DNA of 9,670 nucleotides from Thiomonas sp. (GTDB lineage Bacteria; Pseudomonadota; Gammaproteobacteria; Burkholderiales; Burkholderiaceae_C): positions 1-9,670 of the forward strand of contig JAQTVS010000083.1 of the NCBI GenBank assembly GCA_028706735.1. Direction: 5' to 3'. The position numbers and the translations under genes were made by a program. The notes under the pieces are model-generated. The model did no database searches. It was given only the letters and a program-made list of their open reading frames with translations, and was not told the origin of the DNA. The first letter of the stretch is position 1, and every line of letters begins with the position of its first letter. This document shows positions 1-7,345 of this stretch, one piece after another.

Positions 1-623
1 TCATCTCTGAAGGCCGCAACCGCGAAGTGCGGCGCATGTTCGAGACTGTCGGGCTGACCGTGAGCCGATTGATCCGTGTGCGCTATGCCAGCGTGGTGTT
101 GCCAGCCGGTCTGCGCCGCGGCGACTTTGTCGAACTCGATCAGTCTGCGGTGCGGGCCTTGCAAGGCAAATCTCCAGACGCCGCCGCGCAGGGCGAGCGC
201 CCGCCACGGCGTCAGAACGGACAGCAGCAGACGGGCGAGCGGCGCAACGACAATCGCAGCGGCAGCAGGGGAGGCAGAGGCGGGCGCGGCAAGGGGCAGG
301 GCGGCGGGCAGCAGCAACCCGGGCCGGACAGCTACGCCCGCACCACCGTCGAGGCGCTGTTTGGCAAGAGCCCGGTGGTGCGCAGCAATAGCTGGGGCGG
401 CGCCGAAGGCAATTTTTCCTCGGGAGCCAAGCCGGGTTCGCAGACGCGCCGCAAGGCTGGAGGCAAACCGCAGAATACCCAGCCCGATCCCATGAAAACC
501 AGCTTTGGCTATATCCACAAAGACGCTGGGCAGAAGCGCAGCGGCGGCGGCATGGGCGGGGGGCCATCCGGCGGACGCCGACGCACCGGTGGCGGCGGTG
601 GCGGCAATCGCGGCGGCCGCTGA
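1..623 (+). CDS. rluB: 23S rRNA pseudouridine synthase, RluB type, 3' part
   Basis: This is the C-terminal 206 residues of a gene that starts before the window; the reading frame begins at base 3 and ends with TGA at 621-623. The first ~55 residues carry the end of the RsuA/RluB/RluE/RluF catalytic domain: [14 protein letters not shown] followed by [28 protein letters not shown] sequence, the usual end of these enzymes. They convert a uridine of 23S rRNA to pseudouridine, at position 2605 for E. coli RluB. The remaining ~150 residues (about 57-206) are a low-complexity tail rich in Gly, Arg, Gln and Pro with poly-Gly runs, probably disordered and RNA-binding. A short island, [11 protein letters not shown] (about residues 161-171), resembles one I recall from other Burkholderiales RluB tails. 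The catalytic Asp lies outside the window, so the choice of RluB over RsuA/RluE/RluF rests on the long tail and on context. Confidence 0.85.
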   Translation, partial: ISEGRNREVRRMFETVGLTVSRLIRVRYASVVLPAGLRRGDFVELDQSAVRALQGKSPDAAAQGERPPRRQNGQQQTGERRNDNRSGSRGGRGGRGKGQGGGQQQPGPDSYARTTVEALFGKSPVVRSNSWGGAEGNFSSGAKPGSQTRRKAGGKPQNTQPDPMKTSFGYIHKDAGQKRSGGGMGGGPSGGRRRTGGGGGGNRGGR

Positions 624-651
624 TTCACGAAAAATTGGCTTTGCCGCAGCG

Positions 652-670
652 CAGCGCAATGCATGCGCTG
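652..670. repeat. 7-bp inverted repeat upstream of ndk
   Basis: CAGCGCA at 652-658 is the exact reverse complement of TGCGCTG at 664-670, with a 5-base spacer ATGCA. It lies just upstream of the -10-like box of ndk, where the -35 contacts would be. It could be a small operator or a hairpin at the end of the rluB message. There is no T-run after it, so it is not a typical intrinsic terminator. Chance is possible in GC-rich DNA. Confidence 0.4.
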
Positions 671-673
671 TCC

Positions 674-679
674 TACAAT
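674..679 (+). promoter_or_regulatory. Candidate -10 box (TACAAT) for ndk
   Basis: TACAAT differs from the sigma-70 consensus TATAAT at one base and sits 33 bases before the ndk ATG, leaving room for a short leader. No good -35 hexamer is found 16-18 bases upstream; that place is taken by the inverted repeat at 652-670. If real, it would be the main promoter for the ndk-to-bamB run, because rluB and ndk are separated by 89 bases and the later genes are packed together. Confidence 0.4.
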
Positions 680-712
680 GATTGATTAACCCTTTGATTT
701 CAGGAGCAAAGT

Positions 713-1138
713 ATGACCATTGAGCGCACGCTCTCCATCATCAAACCCGATGCCGTTGCAAAAAACGTGATCGGCCAGATTTACACGCGTTTTGAGAAGG
801 CTGGCCTGAAGGTCATTGCCGCCCGTATGGCACAGTTGTCGCGCGCCGAAGCCGAAGCCTTTTATGCCGTGCACAAGGCGCGTCCTTTCTTCAAGGATCT
901 GGTTGATTTCATGATCTCCGGCCCGGTGATGATCCAGGTGCTCGAAGGCGAAGGCGCCATTCTGAAAAACCGCGATCTGATGGGCGCGACCGATCCGAAA
1001 AAGGCTGACGCCGGAACCATCCGTGCCGACTTTGCCGACAGTATCGACGCCAACGCCGTGCACGGCTCGGACGCGGCAGAAACCGCGGCGATCGAAATTG
1101 CGTTTTTCTTCCCGGCAATGGCGATCTATTCCCGCTGA
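713..1138 (+). CDS. ndk: Nucleoside diphosphate kinase
   Basis: A 141-residue protein, the standard length of bacterial Ndk. It transfers the gamma-phosphate of ATP to nucleoside diphosphates through a phosphohistidine, balancing (d)NTP pools in the cytoplasm. The family marks are clear: [12 protein letters not shown] at the start (phosphate-binding Lys in IIKPD), the central ARPFF and [12 protein letters not shown], and the active-site region NAVHGSD with the catalytic His near residue 117. A strong Shine-Dalgarno AGGAG (702-706) lies 6 bases before the ATG and fixes the start. It has its own candidate promoter upstream and is followed after 33 bases by rlmN. Placing ndk before rlmN is a common order in beta- and gammaproteobacteria. 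Confidence 0.98.
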   Translation: MTIERTLSIIKPDAVAKNVIGQIYTRFEKAGLKVIAARMAQLSRAEAEAFYAVHKARPFFKDLVDFMISGPVMIQVLEGEGAILKNRDLMGATDPKKADAGTIRADFADSIDANAVHGSDAAETAAIEIAFFFPAMAIYSR

Positions 1139-1171
1139 TTTTCTCTGATCACCCGCGTGGTGTCCCCGCCC

Positions 1172-2308
1172 ATGTCCGCCGCCCAAGCCACCACCAATCT
1201 GCTGCAGTTCGACCGTGAAGGTCTAGTGGAGTGGTTTGCGCGCCACGGGCATGCGGCGTTCCGCGCACGCCAGGTGTTCCGCTGGATGCACCAGAAAGGC
1301 GTGGCCGATTTCGACGCCATGAGCGATTTGGCCAAGCCGCTGCGCCAGTTCCTGCGCGAGCACGCCACGATTGCGGCGTTGCCGGTGGTCACCGAATCGC
1401 GCTCAACCGACGGCACGGTGAAATGGCTGTTTGATGTGGGGCAGGGCAATGCGGTCGAGGCCGTGTTCATCCCCGAGGCGCAGCGCAACACCCTGTGCGT
1501 GTCGTCGCAAGCGGGTTGCGCGGTCAATTGCAAGTTTTGCTCCACGGGCCATCAGGGCTTCAGCCGCAATCTGCAGACCTGGGAAATTCTGGCTCAGCTC
1601 TGGCACGCGGAATTCACCATGCGTCGAGAACTCGGTCTGGCAGAGGGGGAGCGCGCGATCTCCAATGTGGTGATGATGGGCATGGGCGAGCCCTTGCAAA
1701 ACTACGCCGCTCTGGTGCCCGCGTTGCGCACCATGCTGGACGACGACGGCTATGGCCTGTCGCGTCGCCGCGTGACCGTATCGACCTCGGGCGTGGTGCC
1801 CATGATCGACCGGCTGTCGCAGGATTGCCCGGTGGCGCTGGCAGTCTCGCTGCATGCCCCCGTTGATGCGCTGCGCGACGAACTGGTGCCGCTCAACCGC
1901 AAATATCCGCTGCATGAACTTTTAGCTGCCTGTAGGCGTTACCTTGATTTCGCCCCGCGCGATTTCATCACCTTTGAATACTGCATGCTCGACGGTGTGA
2001 ACGACACTCCGGCGCTGGCGCAGGAACTGGTGCGGCTGGTGCGTACCGAGCAGGTACATTGCAAGTTCAACCTCATTCCGTTCAACCCGTTCCCGGAGTC
2101 CGGGCTCAAGCGTTCTTCCGCTGCACGGGTGTCGGCTTTTGCCCAGGTGTTGCTCGACGCCGGCATCGTGACCACGGTGCGCAAAACCCGCGGCGACGAT
2201 ATCGACGCCGCCTGTGGTCAACTCGCTGGCGAGGTGCAGGATCGCACCCGCCGTGTCATTCGGATGCAGCAGGCTGCTGCGGCGCCTAGCGTCCGCCTGA
2301 GTCATTGA
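1172..2308 (+). CDS. rlmN: Dual-specificity 23S rRNA/tRNA adenine-C2 methyltransferase RlmN
   Basis: A radical-SAM enzyme that methylates C2 of A2503 in 23S rRNA and of A37 in some tRNAs. Numbered from the ATG at 1172 (378 aa), the [4Fe-4S] cysteines form CAVNCKFC at 116, 120 and 123. The two family-specific catalytic cysteines are Cys109 (NTLC, seven before the cluster) and Cys348 (AACGQL), matching E. coli Cys118 and Cys355. Other family motifs are [12 protein letters not shown] near the N-terminus, [22 protein letters not shown] and NLIPFNP. An in-frame GTG at 1157 would add five residues (MVSPP), but neither it nor the ATG has a clear ribosome binding site. The ATG is preferred because GGTG lies about 9 bases before it and nothing lies before the GTG. 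The stop overlaps the purine-rich ribosome binding site of the next gene, which suggests coupled translation. Confidence 0.96.
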   Translation: MSAAQATTNLLQFDREGLVEWFARHGHAAFRARQVFRWMHQKGVADFDAMSDLAKPLRQFLREHATIAALPVVTESRSTDGTVKWLFDVGQGNAVEAVFIPEAQRNTLCVSSQAGCAVNCKFCSTGHQGFSRNLQTWEILAQLWHAEFTMRRELGLAEGERAISNVVMMGMGEPLQNYAALVPALRTMLDDDGYGLSRRRVTVSTSGVVPMIDRLSQDCPVALAVSLHAPVDALRDELVPLNRKYPLHELLAACRRYLDFAPRDFITFEYCMLDGVNDTPALAQELVRLVRTEQVHCKFNLIPFNPFPESGLKRSSAARVSAFAQVLLDAGIVTTVRKTRGDDIDAACGQLAGEVQDRTRRVIRMQQAAAAPSVRLSH

Positions 2309-2322
2309 GAGAGAGCTTTCCC

Positions 2323-3174
2323 ATGTTCCTGCGTCATCGCGTGTTGTCTGTTGCCGGGCCTGGGCGCGCGGCTTCGCTCGGGCTTTTGCTGGCTGTCGCA
2401 TCCCTGCTCGGCGGCTGTGCGACGCAGTCGCAGCGCGCCGCAGACATGGGCTCCAGTGCGGCTCTGAGTACGTCCGAAACCGCGGTGCTCAAGCGTGTGC
2501 AGTTGCGGCTTGAACTGGCGGAAGGCTATTACCAGCGCGGCCAGTTCACCGTCGCGCTCGAAGAGGTGAACAAGGCGCTGGCGGAAAAATCCGATTTTGT
2601 GCCGGCCTACAACATGCGTGCGCTCATCTATACGGCGCTGAACGACAACGCCAAAGCGGATGCGAATTACAAGGAAGCGCTGCGCCTGTCGCCCGACAAC
2701 CCGGACGCGCTGCACAACTACGGCTGGTTTCTGTGCCAGCAACGCCGTTACCCCGAATCGTTTGTCCAGTTCAACAAGGCGCTTTCCATCCAGAATTATC
2801 GCTATCCGGTGCGCACCTACCTGGCGCTGGGCGTCTGCCAGTACCGGGCCAATGACTGGGCCGCCTCGGAAGCGACTCTCAAAAAAGGCTTTGCGCTCGA
2901 TCCGTCCAATCCGGCCCTGTCCACCAATCTGGCGGTCGTGCTCAACCGTCTGAACAAGCCCAAGGAGGCGCTGTTCTATATTTCTCGAGTGAACAGTGGC
3001 AAGTATGCGAGTGCGCAGTCGCTCTGGGTGGGGATTCTGATTGCGCGCAAGGCGGGCAATGCGCTGGATGCGGCGCAGTGGACCAACCAGCTCGAACAGC
3101 GCTACCCCGATTCGCGCGAAGCCATTGCTGCGCAACAAGGCCGGTTTGACGATTCCGCTCTGCTCAATAACTGA
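2323..3174 (+). CDS. pilF: Type IV pilus biogenesis/stability lipoprotein PilF (PilW), TPR protein
   Basis: Predicted 283-residue outer-membrane lipoprotein. The N-terminus has Arg residues, a hydrophobic stretch (about 17-29) and a lipobox LGGC with lipidated Cys32. The rest is a chain of tetratricopeptide repeats from about residue 60 to 263; the clearest start at AEGYYQRGQFTVALEEVNKAL, AYNMRALIYTALNDNAKADANYKEALRLSPDN and TYLALGVCQYRANDWAASEATLKKGFALDPSN. In Pseudomonas and Neisseria this pilotin (PilF or PilW) helps localise and multimerise the PilQ secretin. The position between rlmN and rodZ/ispG is the usual pilF locus, which supports the name over a generic TPR protein. The purine run GAGAGAGAG (2307-2315) lies 7 bases before the ATG at 2323. 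A TTG at 2305 overlapping the rlmN stop is in frame, but it would place the purine run inside the gene. No pilus structural genes are nearby. Confidence 0.9.
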   Translation: MFLRHRVLSVAGPGRAASLGLLLAVASLLGGCATQSQRAADMGSSAALSTSETAVLKRVQLRLELAEGYYQRGQFTVALEEVNKALAEKSDFVPAYNMRALIYTALNDNAKADANYKEALRLSPDNPDALHNYGWFLCQQRRYPESFVQFNKALSIQNYRYPVRTYLALGVCQYRANDWAASEATLKKGFALDPSNPALSTNLAVVLNRLNKPKEALFYISRVNSGKYASAQSLWVGILIARKAGNALDAAQWTNQLEQRYPDSREAIAAQQGRFDDSALLNN

Positions 3175-3180
3175 TCCCGC

Positions 3181-4086
3181 ATGTCTGAGATCACACCCGA
3201 ACTGATTGCCAGCCGCACCCAGGCTGGCGCCGCGCTGCGTGCTGCGCGCAGCGCCGCTGGCCGCAGCGTCGAGGAGCTGGCGGCGCAACTCAAGGTCACA
3301 CCGGCCAAGATCTCCGCACTCGAATCTGGCGACTGGTCCGCGCTGCCCGACGACACCTTTGGCCGCGCCCTGCTGCGCAGTTGCTGCAAGGCCTTGAAGG
3401 TGGACGCGCAGCCCATGCTTGATCTGCTTCCCGGCGCGCCCGTGCTGCTCAATGTCCAATCGCCTGCTGCTGATGCGGATGATGAGATGGCAAACATGCC
3501 AGACCGGTCGCTGCCGCGCACTGGCGATGGTGCGCGCAAGTCGCGTGGCTTGCTGTGGCTGGCGATGCTGATCGTCGCACTGGCCGCCGTGGTGTATTTC
3601 TGGCCCGCGCTGCGCGGACTGGCGGATGGGCTGCTGCCGAAGCCGGCATCGCCCGTGGCCGAAAGCGGTGTCGTGCATGAAGCGGTTCCCATGCCGCCCC
3701 AACCGGCGCTCGCCGCCTCCGCAACCGTCGCTCTGCAGTCTCCTCCCGCTCTGGCAGCTTCTGTGCCGACCTTGCCCGCTTCCAGTGCCGCAGCGTCCGC
3801 ACCCGTTGTTGGCGCGTCTGCGCCGACGGCTGTGGCCGGTGGCGCGGCCCTGCAACTCGCCGCGACTGCTCCGAGCTGGGTGCAGGTGACTGCCCATGAC
3901 GGCAAAGTGATTTTTTCGCAGGTTCTGCAACCCGGTTCGCCGCAAACCGTTCAGGTGCCGGCCGGGAGCACCCCGCTGGTGGTGGTGGTGGGCAACGCGC
4001 CGAGCACCACACTGACCTTCGCAGGCAAACCGGTCGATCTGGCACCGGATACACGCGCAAACGTCGCGCGACTCACGCTGAAGTAA
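3181..4086 (+). CDS. rodZ: RodZ-like cytoskeletal/cell-shape protein (HTH, one TM, DUF4115)
   Basis: A 301-residue protein with RodZ architecture. A cytoplasmic HTH_25/Xre-like domain spans about residues 16-75 ([22 protein letters not shown], then [24 protein letters not shown]). A charged linker follows, then one membrane span (about 124-146, [21 protein letters not shown]). A periplasmic Ala/Pro/Ser-rich, probably disordered linker (about 150-225) leads to a C-terminal beta domain of the DUF4115 type (about 228-301, [22 protein letters not shown]...). RodZ links MreB filaments to the wall-elongation machinery. Phe60, the counterpart of E. coli Phe60, is kept, while the Tyr64 position is Leu here. 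It starts 6 bases after pilF with no clear Shine-Dalgarno, so translation may be coupled to pilF. The pilF-rodZ-ispG-hisS order is conserved in many proteobacteria. The name rests on architecture and context. Confidence 0.88.
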   Translation: MSEITPELIASRTQAGAALRAARSAAGRSVEELAAQLKVTPAKISALESGDWSALPDDTFGRALLRSCCKALKVDAQPMLDLLPGAPVLLNVQSPAADADDEMANMPDRSLPRTGDGARKSRGLLWLAMLIVALAAVVYFWPALRGLADGLLPKPASPVAESGVVHEAVPMPPQPALAASATVALQSPPALAASVPTLPASSAAASAPVVGASAPTAVAGGAALQLAATAPSWVQVTAHDGKVIFSQVLQPGSPQTVQVPAGSTPLVVVVGNAPSTTLTFAGKPVDLAPDTRANVARLTLK

Positions 4087-4097
4087 TCCGCCTTTCC

Positions 4098-5381
4098 ATG
4101 CAATTATTCGATCCGCCCATCCCTGAGGCCGTGCCCGCGCGCCATGTCACCCGCCAGGCGCGCGTGGTCTGGGGAGATACTGTGGTGACGGTGGGAGGGG
4201 ATGCGCCCGTGCGGGTGCAGTCCATGACCAATACCGACACGGCAGATGCCATCGGCACTGCGATCCAGGTCAAGCAGCTTGCCATGGCGGGGTCGGAGTT
4301 GGTGCGCATCACGGTTGATACCCCCGAGGCCGCCGCAGCGGTTCCCGCCATCCGCGAGCAGCTTGACCGCATGGGCGTGACGGCGCCGCTGATTGGCGAT
4401 TTCCATTACAACGGCCACCGCCTGCTGAGCGATTTTCCTGCTTGCGCGCAGGCGCTGTCCAAGTACCGCATCAATCCCGGCAATGTGGGCAAAGGCGAGA
4501 AGAGGGATCGTCAGTTCGGCCAGATGATCGACATCGCGCTGCGCTATGACAAGCCGGTGCGTATCGGGGTGAACTGGGGCAGCCTCGACCAGGAACTGCT
4601 CGCCACCCTGATGGACGCCAACGCGCGCCGCGCCCAGCCTTACGAGGCGCGGCAGATCATGGCGCAGGCGCTGGTGCTCTCGGCGCTGGAATCGGCGCAG
4701 CGCGCCCAGGAACTGGGCATGAACCCGGCGCAAATTCTGCTGTCATGCAAGGTGTCCAATGTCCAGGATCTCATCACCGTGTACCGGGCGCTGGCGGCGC
4801 GCTGCGACTATCCGCTGCATCTCGGGTTGACCGAAGCCGGCATGGGGACAAAGGGCGCGGTGGCTTCCACCGCGGCGTTGGCGGTGTTGCTGCAGGAAGG
4901 CATTGGCGACACCATCCGTGTGTCGCTCACGCCCGAACCGAATGGGTCGCGCACCGAGGAGGTCGTGGTGGCTCTGGAAATTCTCCAGGCCCTAGGCCTG
5001 CGCGCCTTCACGCCGTCCGTCACCGCCTGCCCCGGCTGCGGCCGCACCACGAGCACGTTTTTCCAGGAACTGACGCAAAGCATCGACCAGTTCCTGCGTG
5101 CGCAAATGCCGACGTGGCGCACACGCTATCCCGGCGTGGAGCAATTGCGCGTGGCGGTGATGGGCTGCATCGTCAACGGCCCTGGCGAGAGCAAGCATGC
5201 CGACATCGGCATCAGCCTGCCGGGCACGGGCGAGTCTCCCGCGGCGCCGGTGTTCATCGACGGCGAAAAGCGCATGACGCTGCGAGGCGACAATATTGCC
5301 GCCGAATTCCAGGCCATCGTCGAACAGTACGTTCATCAGCGCTACGGCGCAGCACACAGCCACCCTGAACAGGTGGCCTGA
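4098..5381 (+). CDS. ispG: 4-hydroxy-3-methylbut-2-en-1-yl diphosphate synthase (MEP pathway)
   Basis: A 427-residue IspG (GcpE), the penultimate enzyme of the MEP isoprenoid pathway. It reductively converts 2-C-methyl-erythritol-2,4-cyclodiphosphate to HMBPP with a [4Fe-4S] cluster. The N-terminal TIM-barrel marks are [52 protein letters not shown] and [17 protein letters not shown]. The C-terminal cluster ligands are Cys311 and Cys314 (ACPGCGR), Cys357 ([10 protein letters not shown]) and probably Glu364. It is ~55 residues longer than the E. coli enzyme (372 aa); much of the extra length falls between and after the cluster motifs, as in the long form I associate with alpha- and betaproteobacteria. 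The ATG lies 11 bases after the rodZ stop with no strong ribosome binding site, which suggests coupling. hisS follows after 5 bases. Confidence 0.97.
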   Translation: MQLFDPPIPEAVPARHVTRQARVVWGDTVVTVGGDAPVRVQSMTNTDTADAIGTAIQVKQLAMAGSELVRITVDTPEAAAAVPAIREQLDRMGVTAPLIGDFHYNGHRLLSDFPACAQALSKYRINPGNVGKGEKRDRQFGQMIDIALRYDKPVRIGVNWGSLDQELLATLMDANARRAQPYEARQIMAQALVLSALESAQRAQELGMNPAQILLSCKVSNVQDLITVYRALAARCDYPLHLGLTEAGMGTKGAVASTAALAVLLQEGIGDTIRVSLTPEPNGSRTEEVVVALEILQALGLRAFTPSVTACPGCGRTTSTFFQELTQSIDQFLRAQMPTWRTRYPGVEQLRVAVMGCIVNGPGESKHADIGISLPGTGESPAAPVFIDGEKRMTLRGDNIAAEFQAIVEQYVHQRYGAAHSHPEQVA

Positions 5382-5386
5382 ACCCC

Positions 5387-6664
5387 ATGGCAGACAGACT
5401 CAGTGCCGTCAAAGGCATGAATGACATCGTGCCGCCCAAATCGGCGGCCTGGGAGTGGTTTGAGCAGCAGGTGCGCGAACTCATGCGCAGTTATGGTTAT
5501 CAGAACCTGCGCACTCCCATCGTTGAATACACCCCGCTGTTCGTGCGGGGCATCGGTGAAGTGACCGATATCGTTGAAAAAGAGATGTACAGCTTCACCG
5601 ATGCGCTCAACGGCGAGCAACTGACGCTGCGGCCGGAAGGAACCGCCGCCGTGGTGCGCGCCTGCGTCGAGCACGGCCTGCTTTATGACGGCGGCAAGCG
5701 GCTCTGGTACACCGGGCCGATGTTCCGTCACGAGCGGCCGCAGCGCGGACGCTATCGCCAGTTCCACCAGGTGGGCGCAGAGGCGCTGGGCTTTGCCGGG
5801 CCGGATGCGGACGTCGAACTCATTCTCATTGCACGGCAATTGTGGTCGCGCCTGGGCTTGGGCGATTTGATCACCCTGGAAATCAACTGCCTGGGGCAGG
5901 CGGACGAGCGCGCGCGTCACCGCGTCGATCTCATTGCCTATCTGGAGCAGCACGCAGACCAACTCGATGCGGACGCGCGTCGCCGTCTGCATTCCAACCC
6001 TTTGCGCGTGCTCGACACCAAGAATCCACAAATGCAGGCCGTGGTCGAGGCCGCGCCCAAGCTGATCGATTATCTGGGGGCGGCGTCGCTGGAGCATTTC
6101 AACGGGGTGCAGAACCTGCTGCGTGCAGCCGGTCAACCGTTCGCCATCAATCCACGGCTGGTGCGCGGGCTGGACTACTACAACCTCACCGTGTTCGAGT
6201 GGGTGACCGACCGGCTGGGCGCGCAGGCCACCGTCTGCGCCGGCGGACGTTACGACGGCTTGATCGAGCAGATTGGCGGCAAGCCCGCCCCCGCCTGCGG
6301 CTGGGCGCTGGGCGTTGAGCGGGTGCTTGAACTGCTGATCGAGGCCGGCAAGTCCGCGCCCACGAGCGCTCCGCAGGCCTACGCCGTGCTCACCAGCGCC
6401 GAGCTGATGCCGCATGTCATGCCGGTGTGCGAGGCCTTGCGGCTGGCAGGGGTTCAGGTGCAACTGCACTTGGGCGGAGGCAGCATGAAGTCTCAAATGA
6501 AAAAGGCCGATGCCAGCGGCGCCCGTTGGGCGCTGGTGTTCGGCGAGCAGGAACTGCAGGACGGACGGGTCGGCATCAAAGATTTGCGCGGCGCGCAGGA
6601 CGACCAGCAACAACGGCTGATCCCGTTGGAGCCGCTGCAGAGCCTCGTTTCTGCATTGCTCTGA
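5387..6664 (+). CDS. hisS: Histidyl-tRNA synthetase
   Basis: A 425-residue class II aminoacyl-tRNA synthetase that charges tRNA-His in the cytoplasm. Motif 1 lies in [16 protein letters not shown] (about 37-52), and [13 protein letters not shown] (about 80-92) follows. Motif 2 is [19 protein letters not shown] (110-128). The histidine-specific motifs are LVRGLDYYN (258-266, with Arg260) and CAGGRYDGL (284-292). Motif 3 is GWALGVERV (305-313, with Arg312). The C-terminal anticodon-binding domain runs from about residue 335 and includes [30 protein letters not shown]. Length matches the family. The ribosome binding site AGGTGG (5371-5376) lies inside the last codons of ispG, 10 bases before the ATG, so the two genes are probably coupled. 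Nothing looks unusual in the sequence. Confidence 0.98.
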   Translation: MADRLSAVKGMNDIVPPKSAAWEWFEQQVRELMRSYGYQNLRTPIVEYTPLFVRGIGEVTDIVEKEMYSFTDALNGEQLTLRPEGTAAVVRACVEHGLLYDGGKRLWYTGPMFRHERPQRGRYRQFHQVGAEALGFAGPDADVELILIARQLWSRLGLGDLITLEINCLGQADERARHRVDLIAYLEQHADQLDADARRRLHSNPLRVLDTKNPQMQAVVEAAPKLIDYLGAASLEHFNGVQNLLRAAGQPFAINPRLVRGLDYYNLTVFEWVTDRLGAQATVCAGGRYDGLIEQIGGKPAPACGWALGVERVLELLIEAGKSAPTSAPQAYAVLTSAELMPHVMPVCEALRLAGVQVQLHLGGGSMKSQMKKADASGARWALVFGEQELQDGRVGIKDLRGAQDDQQQRLIPLEPLQSLVSALL

Positions 6665-6674
6665 ACCGGCAACC

Positions 6675-6680
6675 TAAAAT
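6675..6680 (+). promoter_or_regulatory. Possible -10 box (TAAAAT) before yfgM/bamB
   Basis: The 42-base hisS-yfgM gap is AT-richer than its surroundings and contains TAAAAT, 26 bases before the yfgM ATG. No convincing -35 hexamer lies at the right distance; TTGCTC at 6656-6661 is too close. It may mark a weak internal promoter for yfgM-bamB, or be chance. Confidence 0.25.
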
Positions 6681-6706
6681 CAACCTTTTTCGGCCCACGA
6701 CCTCTC

Positions 6707-7345
6707 ATGAGCTACAACTTCGAAGAACAAGAACAGATCGCCCAGATGCGCCATTTCTGGGAACGTTGGGGCATCCAGATTTCTGCGGGCGTGCTGGCGG
6801 TCGCGCTCGGTTTTGCCGGGTATTACGGCTGGCAATGGTGGCAGCGCAACGAGGGCGCAAAGGCGGCAGTCGTGTACGAGCAGGTGCAGGCTGCCCTCCA
6901 GAGCAACAACCCGGACAAGATCCAGCAAGCCTGGCAGGTGATGCAGTCCAAGGCGCCGGGCAGCGCCTATGCCGGCATGGCAGCGCTTGCAGTCGGCAAG
7001 GCCCTGCATGACGCGGGTAAAAATGCCGAAGCGATCAGCGCCTTGCAGTGGGCTGCAGCCCATGCCGAAGGGGCGAGCGAGCGCGCAGTCGCCCGCTTAA
7101 ATCTGTCGGCCCTGCAGATTGACGCGAAGCAGTACGCCGAAGCGGCCAAGGTCCTGGCCGACGTTCCAGAGCCGACCTTTGCCGCCCTGTTCGACATGCG
7201 CCGGGGCGATCTCGCCGCGCTGCAGGGCCAGCGCGACGCGGCGCGTCAGGCGTATGAGTCTGCGCTCAAGGCCTTGCCCGCAGACTCTTCCGAGCGCGCT
7301 GCCGTGCAGCGAAGACTGCAAGCCGTCGGCGGGAGTGCAGCATGA
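6707..7345 (+). CDS. yfgM: YfgM-like inner-membrane TPR protein
   Basis: A 212-residue membrane-anchored protein of the YfgM/DUF2133 type. The cytoplasmic N-terminus MSYNFEEQEQIAQMRHFWERWG resembles the family start (acidic residues, then a basic/aromatic patch before the membrane). A single span follows at about 23-43 (GIQISAGVLAVALGFAGYYGW), then a periplasmic Ala-rich helical region with TPR-like units (about 50-200, for example AYAGMAALAVGKALHDAGKNAEAISALQWA and ARQAYESALKALP). In E. coli YfgM associates with SecYEG and PpiD and takes part in handing over secreted proteins. Its place between hisS and bamB is the same as in E. coli, which is the strongest argument for the name, since the sequence itself is weakly conserved. 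No clear Shine-Dalgarno precedes the ATG. The stop overlaps the bamB start. Confidence 0.9.
   Translation: MSYNFEEQEQIAQMRHFWERWGIQISAGVLAVALGFAGYYGWQWWQRNEGAKAAVVYEQVQAALQSNNPDKIQQAWQVMQSKAPGSAYAGMAALAVGKALHDAGKNAEAISALQWAAAHAEGASERAVARLNLSALQIDAKQYAEAAKVLADVPEPTFAALFDMRRGDLAALQGQRDAARQAYESALKALPADSSERAAVQRRLQAVGGSAA

Noticed and set aside
1..567. 188-codon open frame on the - strand opposite the rluB end
   Set aside because: It is a Cys/Arg/Ala-rich shadow of the low-complexity RluB tail; the + strand frame matches a known family.
3640..3860. Possible tandem repeat or frameshifted region in the rodZ linker
   Set aside because: The Ala/Pro/Ser-rich stretch is irregular, the frame stays open into a good C-terminal domain, and such linkers are normal for RodZ.
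2302..3945. 547-codon open frame on the - strand opposite pilF and rodZ
   Set aside because: It spans two well-supported + strand genes and their junction, and its composition (Arg/Gly/Gln/His-rich, no domain) is that of antisense frames in GC-rich DNA.
5342..6613. 423-codon open frame on the - strand opposite hisS
   Set aside because: It mirrors hisS codon by codon, shows no recognisable domain, and arises because stop codons are rare antisense to GC-rich codons.
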